NCBI GenBank assembly: GCA_964607915.1
Contig: CAZSMU010000108.1
Location: forward strand, 1 to 13,160
DNA length: 13,160 nt
Direction of reading: 5' to 3'
Source: JADJPL01 sp964607915
GTDB lineage: Bacteria > Bacteroidota > Bacteroidia > Chitinophagales > Saprospiraceae
The notes under the pieces: generated by a model
What the model saw: only the letters and a program-made list of their open reading frames with translations
Databases searched by the model: none
Told to the model about the DNA's origin: nothing
Position numbers and translations under genes: made by a program
Part shown: piece by piece, positions 8,301 to 13,160 of the stretch
Position numbering within the stretch: the first letter of the stretch is position 1
Layout: every line of letters starts with the position of its first letter

Positions 8301-9092
8301 TATGCAGGGCCTGACCAGCAGATCTGTACACTTGACGGCACCGCAAAACTATCCGCAGACCTACCAACCAGCGGGAGTAGCGGCCGGTGGTTTAGCTTGA
8401 CCCCCGGCACACGCATCAGCGACTCGCTCAAACTTCAACCGAGCGCAAGCCAGCTTCGACCCGGCGAAAACTACTTCGTGTGGGAAATCGACCGTGGAAT
8501 TTGCGGGGCCAGCTCAAGGGATACCGTCGTCATCCGCTATACCCGTAGCCCGGAGGCCATTCAAGACTCCTTTAGTGTACCTTTTGGAGAAGCATTTATC
8601 GTACCCGTCCTGAAAAACGACCTCTATTCCGGCAGGGTGCGGCTCCGCATAATCGTACCCCCCAATCGCGGCACCCTGCAGTTGCGCAACGACAGTGTAC
8701 TGGTCTATACCCCTGCTGTCAACTATGTAGGAGAAGACGCCTTCCGTTACGAGCTCTGCAGCACCGGCTGCACCTGTACTACAGCAGAGGTAGAGTTGGA
8801 AGTGGGAAAAGAGGCCGGTTGTGATGTACCTACTATCATCACCCCCAACAACGACGGCATCAACGACACGTTCATCGTACCCTGTTTAATTGACGAAGGG
8901 GCTTACCCCAACAACCAGATCCTGATTTTCAACCGGTCCGGACAGGAGGTATATCGTTCCCGACAGCCCTACCAAAACAACTGGCAAGGCACCTATAACG
9001 GGGAACCGTTGCCGGTAGGTACCTACTTTTATGTGATAGACTTTGGGGATGGAAGTACCCCTGTCAGAGGCTTTTTTGTCATTCAGCGCTAA
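2304..9092 (+). CDS. Giant multidomain surface protein with T9SS type B sorting domain
   Basis: A 2262-residue protein predicted to be exported by Sec and then by the type IX secretion system to the cell surface or medium. The signal peptide lies at about 1-24 (MRKLRNYF, a hydrophobic core, then FPA). Domains in order: four cysteine-containing repeats of about 85-100 residues with DNC, RTW/RSW and D.CG motifs (about 123-471); two HYR modules each interrupted by a related inserted domain (about 472-712 and 713-960); one further HYR-like module (961-1047); nine Ig-like repeats with Cys..W.GP.GF..aG.Y..gC patterns (1045-1815); three PKD-like repeats starting AGND, AGED and AGPD (1824-2082); a cadherin-like/Big_9-type domain with NYVGEDAFRYELC (2083-2170); and a CHU_C/gliding-motility C-terminal domain with TPNNDGINDTF (2173-2262). 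No catalytic domain is visible, so an adhesin or structural role is inferred. It is the first gene of the operon, 11 bp before the PorP/SprF-like gene. The ATG at 2304 is chosen because the signal peptide begins there. Confidence 0.93.
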   Translation: MRKLRNYFGACLVCVFAAVLLFPAWTPVPEGTTGPAGVLTTLSDTTYVACENAPAFYDQWYDQIDSVLRARGDSVLSVAPSRKTTYTFAGSCSDTVSHAFLVRRSAAPDTTLRYLLIVRDTVRPTIQSALPDSLFLRCGETIPDTAGNILIRDNCALDTVIFNQVTLGGDCPNTYKIVRTWDAWDRCRQRTTYQQVISIRDETPPTFAFGFALDTTIDCSQSPHPDSLRRRPVVTDNCDTMPRLYYQDVQLPTQSGCAGDYTIERSWFAVDTCGNASIVRQIIRVRDLKAPTFTVPRDTVLDCSSGDHPNIAGRPGNVKDNCALAASINVTYKDVVTSSACLNTYSIRRVWYVSDGCSNTDSAQQIIQIRDLSAPTVTRQARNLEVQCDEANVDSLFWAWIAGHGDALATDNCNGPITWSARNAGTRDTISFPTAACTPGNAVVLERRVDFIAKDACGLSDTTTALFQVLDVVPPDILSCAKDTVIRTDAGQCTATFTLPAPQVNEDCSLARNAFSQTRSSDLASSDPSKDPAITPVRPIAFTFVLPGDRFTRAAAAGALKIKLIAVDGEGAAEYFQILAEDGSVLGRTVATTAQCGNSETTLVLSTAQIDKWGADGQVQIRLEPFMQPGLSGAGTINPLCAGGRVEATFEATLKDFSSLKLEYRIGSGARKQATSVHNEQVSLPGGVHTIRYYISDCAGQTDSCSFTVTVEDREAPQLTCPGDTTVALPAGACTAEIALPLPVVALDNCSALGGYQLHLPIDTAAAYLTYDFNPSANAYVANGRTFSFTQSGPNATDSASLTLYFKGDFSSSGAILTVRSEEGDLLGSTRVGDATCSSAGKLVLRIAPSAVNRWAADGKIDFSVLPGAASSVDGINPCNPARVQANGSKDSVAYLFAELAYPNIGPSYFATGATQIPLTPAPFPLKRPMHTFNRGVTTVYYLISDAYGNRDTCSFQVRVEDREVPKALCQPTTLFISPAGLESPQVSAQQIDAGSTDNCGIARFELLPNTFSCTQAGTIQDVVLTVFDSAGNSARCSTLVRVENIAPDPFANSDLCGTDTLFLYANPPKASGGILYTYKWTGPNGFTSTRENPFIPNIGSRNAGSYTVEITGFTGCKAIGTLEIAIEDLPLTPELTAKDNFCEEDAIVLNSSIAPSDPSVRYRWYRGIAPDGVLLGTTIVPSFSVPAPHSEGIQDFYLTIEVNGCISRPSAPKAIRVVRRPVAVPSADQFRVCAGQEVLLGTEVTGPGITYAWKGPNGFSSSNQYPPAILTTMADGGDYELVVSRYGCASAPAFVAVNILPKPVRPEITSSGAVCAGGEVTLRTSASATKYTWIGPSLLEFPTSSSSFFLSNVSKAVAGAWRVYVTIQGCQSDVSLPTLVVVNDPPKVSIATSPAVICDGGPLTLNASPTIVNATYRWSGPSNFSAVGNTASVQTARVQNTGRYSLTVTGADGCSATASTDVDVRPAVRIAAVTNDGPDCLSGPMDIRLSASIFPEDDGTYLYRWTGPNGYVSNNRIGVIPKATQLNNGNYQLLVTTAQGCISAPSITIVDVKDPPRAPAAPQINETAPGPVCEGSEAVLCAQAYQGAQVVYNWATPNKGILTTTTPCLPLSNVRSGDSGAYAVFVTVDGCRSMQSAPTLLTVNPKPVINAVSNSPVCAGRPLELRATILSGATYEWTGPNFSSSLAIAQITQADSAQNAGIYSVTAILNGCRSATATTLVKILPTPLQPVLTAKEAICISKPGTELKIGLQQGSATPGAMYTWLGPLGPLGSTQIPEFTLSNFSNYRNGVNTFSVQAQLGACSSPLSKPIEVSLNTIPEDIAFAGNDFNACDAEAIFLNGLEPSLGQGRWTLVSGPNPSDIVITSPNRGRTAVQKLIGPNLYTFRWTLSNGACTDFSTDEVRVSVSRQDTAFAGEDLLVCLSPSIKLGAKPSVNGTGTWSQSSVQAQLGVRILEPANPGTAISGMQPGNLYAFTWTVLGGCGNLSDEVMVLISDPNPYAGPDQQICTLDGTAKLSADLPTSGSSGRWFSLTPGTRISDSLKLQPSASQLRPGENYFVWEIDRGICGASSRDTVVIRYTRSPEAIQDSFSVPFGEAFIVPVLKNDLYSGRVRLRIIVPPNRGTLQLRNDSVLVYTPAVNYVGEDAFRYELCSTGCTCTTAEVELEVGKEAGCDVPTIITPNNDGINDTFIVPCLIDEGAYPNNQILIFNRSGQEVYRSRQPYQNNWQGTYNGEPLPVGTYFYVIDFGDGSTPVRGFFVIQR
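3717..5183 (+). other. Tandem HYR modules with a nested inserted domain (in giant gene)
   Basis: Residues 472-712 and 713-960 each open with an HYR start (P..L.C..DT......G.C.A.....P....DCS or DNCS) and each close with a YYISD..G..D.CSF.V.VEDRE.P ending. Between start and end lies an insert of roughly 150 residues found in both modules. It shares G.LLG/GSVLG, an isolated cysteine, LVL.....I.KWGADGQ or V.RWAADGK, a downstream INP-C pair, and RV.A. The pattern is best explained by duplication of a composite module. The insert is probably a beta-sandwich, but I cannot name its family. Confidence 0.65.
5436..7755 (+). repeat. Nine Ig-like repeats (in giant gene)
   Basis: Nine units of about 80-92 residues (approximate starts at residues 1045, 1131, 1218, 1303, 1385, 1467, 1553, 1645 and 1725). 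Each has an early Cys near an [E/G]..[L/V].L strand, a central W in most copies within W.GP (YKWTGPNGF, YAWKGPNGF, YRWTGPNGY, YEWTGPNF), an aG.Y strand and a closing gC. The two cysteines per unit suggest a disulphide in each domain once exported. Copies are clearly diverged at DNA level, so this is an old expansion rather than a recent or unstable array. Confidence 0.75.
8820..9089 (+). other. T9SS type B C-terminal sorting domain (CHU_C)
   Basis: The last 90 residues of the giant protein. Hallmarks are the ITPNNDGINDTF opening, ILIFNRSGQEVYRS, the NNWQGTYNGEPLPVGTYFYVIDF block and a basic end (FFVIQR). Proteins with this domain are known T9SS cargo, and several need a PorP/SprF-family protein for export. 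The next gene encodes such a protein. Confidence 0.92.
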
Positions 9093-9103
9093 ATGGAAGG
9101 GAT

Positions 9104-10063
9104 ATGTTGCGATTTTTAGGAACTCTTTTCGCCTTGTACGCCCTATGGCTTCCGCTACAAGCACAGCAAGAGGAGCGCTACTCCCAGTTTATGCTGAATA
9201 AGCTGGGTATCAACCCGGCGTATGCCGGGACTCAGGGAGGCATCACCCTATCTTCACTAGTGCGCAGCCAGTGGCTCGGACTCGACGGGGCGCCGGAGAC
9301 ACAGCTCCTCTCCTTCTCTGTACCGGTGTGGAACCAGAACATCGGACTTGGTGCGAACATCGTACGCCAGACCATCGGGGTCAGCTCCAACTACTCCATG
9401 GAAACGTCCTACTCCTACCGCCTGCGCGCTCCCAGGGGTTACCTGCACATCGGTCTGCAAACTTCCCTGCGCATGCTTCGCACCGACTTTGCCCAATTGA
9501 AAGGAACGCAGCCTATCAGCCAGGATCAGGCGGTACCCTCCAACATACAGAGCAAACTGGTGCCCAACTTCGGGGTAGGACTCTACTACGACTCCGAAAA
9601 TTTTTACATCGGGTTATCCACGCCGAGGCTTCTAAAAAGCAATATTGATTTAAGCGATGACCAGGGCCCCATCTCAAAGGAAGTACAACACTTGTACCTA
9701 ATGACCGGCTTTGTGATTCCTGTGGGGGAAAACGCATCCCTCCAACCCAACATCCTCTTCCGCTATGTCAAATCGGCACCGGTCGAAGCCGATATCAACC
9801 TGACCCTTATTTTTCTCGACAAGTTTTCTGTCGGAGCCTCTTACCGCCCGGGGGGATCCCGCGATAGAGGCTTAGGGGAATCTATATCACTACTCACCAG
9901 CGCGCAGTTGAGCGACAAAATCCTCTTCGGCATAGCCTATGATATGACGCTTACCGAACTGCGGAACTATACCGACGGTACGGTAGAAGGGGTACTCCGC
10001 TTCACGGTGTCGGGTAAATCTTCTGGCAGCGGGCGGAGTGTGGACAGCCCTCGCGACTTCTAA
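9104..10063 (+). CDS. PorP/SprF-family T9SS outer-membrane protein
   Basis: A 319-residue predicted outer-membrane beta-barrel. The signal peptide is at 1-20 (hydrophobic core, cleavage after LQA before QQEERYSQFM). The mature start matches the family hallmark: YSQFMLNKLGINPAYAGTQGG, with alternating barrel strands after it (SLVRSQWLGLDGAPETQLLSF, then YLHIGLQTSLRML) and INLTLIFLDKFSVGASYRPGG near the C-terminus. The family acts in the outer membrane, and some members (such as SprF of Flavobacterium johnsoniae) are needed specifically for export of the neighbouring large type B cargo. Bacteroidota carry many paralogs, so I assign the family and not a named orthologue. The start is 11 bp after the giant gene, with a purine-rich GGAAGGG just before it. 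Inferred role: export or anchoring partner of the upstream protein. Confidence 0.93.
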   Translation: MLRFLGTLFALYALWLPLQAQQEERYSQFMLNKLGINPAYAGTQGGITLSSLVRSQWLGLDGAPETQLLSFSVPVWNQNIGLGANIVRQTIGVSSNYSMETSYSYRLRAPRGYLHIGLQTSLRMLRTDFAQLKGTQPISQDQAVPSNIQSKLVPNFGVGLYYDSENFYIGLSTPRLLKSNIDLSDDQGPISKEVQHLYLMTGFVIPVGENASLQPNILFRYVKSAPVEADINLTLIFLDKFSVGASYRPGGSRDRGLGESISLLTSAQLSDKILFGIAYDMTLTELRNYTDGTVEGVLRFTVSGKSSGSGRSVDSPRDF

Positions 10064-10074
10064 ATACAGCAGTT

Positions 10075-12078
10075 ATGAATATCCAGGTTAGATGGCTCCT
10101 CTTTGTCCTTTTGTGGATGGGATATAGCGTCCTGGCCGGTCAAGGCAAGGATCGCCGGGAGGAAACCTCCAGTGTGCGCATTCAAAATACCACCCTTATC
10201 AATTCCGGTGCCTCCGATTTTTCGCCGGCATTTTATGCCAATGGCCTGGTCTTCGTCAGTTCCCGACTGAAGGGAGGTATGGTGGATCCCAATACGGGCG
10301 GTACTTTTTTCGACCTGTTTTATGCCCCCTTTGACAAAGACGGGGTGCCCCAAAAAGCCAGGCTCTTTTCCCTGGAAATCAATTCGACCCTGAACGAAGG
10401 CCCCGTGAGTTTTGACCGTGCCGAAAACACCTTGTTTTTCACCCGCAATAACCTGGATCAGGGAGCCAGCAAAACCGACAAATCGGGTAAAGTAGTCCTC
10501 AAGATATACCAGGCCGTCCGGGGAGTGTACGATTGGGAAAAAGTGGTTGAACTACCCTTCAACCGCGATTCCTTTTCCTGTATGCATCCTTCCCTAAGCC
10601 CGGACAACCACCGGCTCTTCTTCGCGTCCAACATGCCGGGCGGTTATGGTGGCATGGATATCTATTTCGTTGACCGGGAGGGCGATACCTGGTCGGAGCC
10701 TATCAATTTAGGCCCGGAAGTCAATACCATCCAGGATGAAGCCTTTCCATTCATCCACGAGAGCGGAGTCCTGTTCTTTTCGTCCAACGGGCACCGCAGT
10801 GCGGGCAATCTCGACGTGTACTCCATTGATATCAGTTCTACCCGCTGGGGGCAATTGCGCAAGCTGGAAACCCCCATTAATTCGTCCTCGGACGATTTTG
10901 GCCTCATCGTCAGCAATGATGGGAAAAAGGGATATTTTTCTTCCAACCGAAAAGACGGAAAAGGAAAAGACGATATTTATTTTTTTGAAACACCAAACGG
11001 CCTGAACGGCCTGCTGGAGCCGCGCATCTACACGTTGCGACTCAATGTCACCGATGCCAGAATCAACTATCCGGTCCTCAATGCCTCCGTGCATATTTTC
11101 GAGCGCTCCCCGGATGGTCGTATCCTGAACGATTCTGCCTATCATGTGGAAGTAGCTTCTGAAGACCGGGAATTCGGCTTGCGCATGATTCGGAAGTCAC
11201 CCAAAGAACTCGGTACGCCCAAAGCCTTGACCGGACGGATGGGCGAGGCTGTCGTACAGCTGCATCCCTACCGCGACTACCTGATATTGATCTCCAAAGA
11301 TGGGTACAAGCTCTCCGAAACCACTTTTTCCCCTAACACTTACGATCCCTCCGTACCCCTGCCCATTTCATTGGAACGGAACAATTGCAACACCTTGAGG
11401 GGGGTCGTCCGAAGCGCTGCAAACGGGGTGCCCATACCCAATGCCAAGGTGCGCATCCTCAACTCATGTACCCAACAGGAGCAGCAAATCCTGTCCGGTG
11501 CCAATGGCGTTTATGAATACTGCGTGGAACTGGGCTGTAACTACGTCCTCGTAGGCACAAAAGAAGGTTATGACCCATTCCAGGCCCAACTTGCCCTCGG
11601 CAGCGTCAAAGAAAGCCGGGTATTCGAACTGGATCTCCTCCTTCCACAAGCATCCAAGCTGGCCTCTCGTACCCCGCTGACAGAAGGCGCTGTCATCGTA
11701 CTGAACAATATTTACTACGATTTCAATAAATCCGAAATACGGAGTGGCCAGTCGCGCGACCTCGAAGCCCTCGCCCGTCTCATGGCAGTCTATCCAACTA
11801 TGGAAATCGAACTGGGTGCGCATACCGATTCACGCGGTGCTTCCGACTACAACCTGACCCTATCGCAGGAGCGGGCGGAATCGGCCAGGGCTTTTCTCCT
11901 GAGCCGTGGCATAGCCGCCGAACGCATCAAGGCCGTGGGCTATGGCGAAACCCGTCTCCGCAATGGATGCGTGGATGGCATCTTCTGTTCCGAGAGCGAA
12001 CACCAGTTCAACCGGCGCACCGAGGTCAAAGTGCTCAAAATTGAAGAGCCCATCCCTGTCTCACCTGTGAAGAACTGA
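10075..12078 (+). CDS. OmpA-family protein with PD40 propeller
   Basis: A 667-residue exported envelope protein. The signal peptide is at 1-21 (VLA before GQGKD) with no lipobox cysteine, so it is likely soluble periplasmic or membrane-associated rather than a lipoprotein. After it come at least five PD40/WD40-like blade motifs at about 48, 107, 168, 221 and 273 (LVFVSSR, LFFTRN, LFFASN, LFFSSN and GYFSSNR types). A beta-sandwich region (about 316-420) follows, then a carboxypeptidase-regulatory-like domain (435-510) with four cysteines. The C-terminal OmpA domain (541-657) carries YYDFNKSEI, AHTDSRG with D585 and LSQERA with R600. The 15-residue gap between D585 and R600 equals that of the diaminopimelate-binding D271/R286 pair of E. 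coli OmpA, so peptidoglycan binding is well supported. The layout resembles PorE of the T9SS but without a visible TPR segment or lipid anchor. It is 11 bp downstream of the PorP/SprF-like gene, a common pairing. Confidence 0.92.
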   Translation: MNIQVRWLLFVLLWMGYSVLAGQGKDRREETSSVRIQNTTLINSGASDFSPAFYANGLVFVSSRLKGGMVDPNTGGTFFDLFYAPFDKDGVPQKARLFSLEINSTLNEGPVSFDRAENTLFFTRNNLDQGASKTDKSGKVVLKIYQAVRGVYDWEKVVELPFNRDSFSCMHPSLSPDNHRLFFASNMPGGYGGMDIYFVDREGDTWSEPINLGPEVNTIQDEAFPFIHESGVLFFSSNGHRSAGNLDVYSIDISSTRWGQLRKLETPINSSSDDFGLIVSNDGKKGYFSSNRKDGKGKDDIYFFETPNGLNGLLEPRIYTLRLNVTDARINYPVLNASVHIFERSPDGRILNDSAYHVEVASEDREFGLRMIRKSPKELGTPKALTGRMGEAVVQLHPYRDYLILISKDGYKLSETTFSPNTYDPSVPLPISLERNNCNTLRGVVRSAANGVPIPNAKVRILNSCTQQEQQILSGANGVYEYCVELGCNYVLVGTKEGYDPFQAQLALGSVKESRVFELDLLLPQASKLASRTPLTEGAVIVLNNIYYDFNKSEIRSGQSRDLEALARLMAVYPTMEIELGAHTDSRGASDYNLTLSQERAESARAFLLSRGIAAERIKAVGYGETRLRNGCVDGIFCSESEHQFNRRTEVKVLKIEEPIPVSPVKN

Positions 12079-12086
12079 CCCTGACC

Positions 12087-13115
12087 ATGCCCGGTATTAG
12101 ACTTGTTGCCGACACCTTGAATTTTCTCCGGAAAATGCAGGTCAGAAGGATTGGAAACGCCCTAAAAATCTTTGCCTCGTACTACCTGACGCGCCTGCTC
12201 CGAAGGCCGGTGGTCTGGGGAAAACCAATTTCGGTTTCTTTCGAGCCTACCACAGCCTGCAACCTGCGCTGCCCCGAGTGCCCAAGCGGGCTGCGTGCCT
12301 TTACGCGTCCTACCGGCAATCTGCAAGCCGATTTTTTTCGCAAAACTATAGATGAACTCGCCCCCGAGCTCATCTATCTCATCTTTTACTTCCAGGGGGA
12401 GCCCTACATCCATCCTGCTTTTTTAGATATGGCCGCCTATGCCCGAAAAAAGGGCCTATATACCATCACCTCTACCAATGGCCACTTCCTCAACGACGAT
12501 AACGCCCGCCGAACCGTCGAATCCGGCCTGGACCGGCTGATTATCTCCGTAGATGGGACGACCCAGGAAACGTATGCGCAATATCGCATCAACGGCAAAC
12601 TCGAGGTCGTGCTGCAGGGAGCCCGCAATGTGGTCGCCTGGAAAAAAAAACTGGGCTCGCCCACCCCCCACCTCATATTCCAGTTTCTCGTCGTTCGGCC
12701 CAACGAACACCAAATTGAAGACCTCCACCGCCTGGCCCGGGAAATCGGGGTGGATGAAGTACGACTCAAAACCGCCCAGGTGTACGATTTTATCCACGGG
12801 AACCCGCTCATACCCACTATCGAACGCTATGCCCGCTACCAAAGGCAAGCCGACGGAACCTACCGCATCAAGAACGAACTCCTCAACCACTGCTGGAAAC
12901 TCTGGCACGCCTGCGTCATCACCTGGGATGGCACCGTCGTTCCCTGCTGCTTCGATAAAGATGCCCAGCATCGCCTCGGCAGCCTGCAAAACCGATCCTT
13001 TTCCGATATCTGGCATGGGGAGGCCTACACGCGGTTTCGCAAAAGCCTGCTGCAGGGACGCGATAAAATAGATATATGCACCAACTGCACGGAAGGGTGC
13101 AAGGTGTGGGGGTGA
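12087..13115 (+). CDS. Radical SAM / SPASM domain protein
   Basis: A 342-residue cytoplasmic Fe-S enzyme of unknown substrate. Radical SAM cluster motif CNLRCPEC supplies C58, C62 and C65 (CX3CX2C), preceded by the usual SFEPTTA strand. QGEPYIHP around residues 103-110 is the SAM-binding GGEP-type motif with the first G replaced by Q. The C-terminal SPASM region has C269, C276, C287-C288, then C331, C334 and C338, enough to bind an auxiliary 4Fe-4S cluster; GSLQNRSFSDIWHG is typical of SPASM proteins. The start is 8 bp after the OmpA gene. A later Met (nt 12135) is possible because the first 16 residues are not conserved-looking. No small precursor peptide gene is visible next to it in the window. 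Related proteins act in peptide modification, cofactor maturation or carbohydrate-linked pathways; context suggests but does not show a link to the surface-protein operon. Confidence 0.9.
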   Translation: MPGIRLVADTLNFLRKMQVRRIGNALKIFASYYLTRLLRRPVVWGKPISVSFEPTTACNLRCPECPSGLRAFTRPTGNLQADFFRKTIDELAPELIYLIFYFQGEPYIHPAFLDMAAYARKKGLYTITSTNGHFLNDDNARRTVESGLDRLIISVDGTTQETYAQYRINGKLEVVLQGARNVVAWKKKLGSPTPHLIFQFLVVRPNEHQIEDLHRLAREIGVDEVRLKTAQVYDFIHGNPLIPTIERYARYQRQADGTYRIKNELLNHCWKLWHACVITWDGTVVPCCFDKDAQHRLGSLQNRSFSDIWHGEAYTRFRKSLLQGRDKIDICTNCTEGCKVWG

Positions 13116-13160
13116 AAATCCCCTGGCCTGCGTATCTTTCAGTGCATGGGTGCCTTCTCG

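Noticed and set aside
5436..8550. Possible recent tandem repeat array or CRISPR-like periodicity
   Set aside because: The periodicity exists at protein level only. Units are diverged at DNA level, with no identical repeats or unique spacers.
13116..13160. Terminator or new gene start at the right edge
   Set aside because: No stem with a T-run and no start codon with a supported frame are visible in the remaining 45 bases.

Overview
The window reads as chromosomal DNA of a Bacteroidota member, most likely a moderately GC-rich Saprospiria/Chitinophagia-like lineage. The evidence is a type IX secretion system (T9SS) type B C-terminal sorting domain, a PorP/SprF-family outer-membrane protein, an OmpA protein with PD40 repeats, weak or absent Shine-Dalgarno sequences, and a promoter of the Bacteroidota form (TTG, then TAnnTTTG). 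Placement below phylum is inference. All six supported genes lie on the + strand.

Left part (1-1941): the window opens inside a palindromic intergenic repeat, followed by a short direct/inverted repeat block, then gltX (glutamyl-tRNA synthetase) and a 65-residue protein of unknown function 32 bp downstream.

Intergenic part (1942-2303): this 362 bp gap has no gene I can support. It holds a good Bacteroidota-type promoter (1959-1991), a second and complete copy of the palindromic repeat (2013-2178), and about 125 bp of apparently plain leader. The two repeat copies keep the same stem positions while the bases in one stem differ on both sides. This points to selection on, or shared origin of, a folded structure.

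Right part (2304-13115): four tightly packed genes (spacers 11, 11 and 8 bp) look like one operon. They encode a 2262-residue secreted multidomain surface protein with a T9SS type B sorting domain, a PorP/SprF-like outer-membrane protein, an OmpA-family periplasmic protein with a PD40 propeller and carboxypeptidase-regulatory-like domains, and a radical SAM/SPASM protein. The first three fit the known arrangement in which a large type B T9SS substrate is encoded next to a dedicated PorP/SprF partner, with the OmpA-like protein giving a peptidoglycan link. The radical SAM enzyme is the unexpected member. The last 45 bp (13116-13160) show no feature.

The most interesting items are the paired structured repeats with compensating stem changes, the promoter placed directly at the edge of one copy, the HYR modules in the giant protein that each carry a related inserted domain, and the radical SAM/SPASM gene closing the operon.
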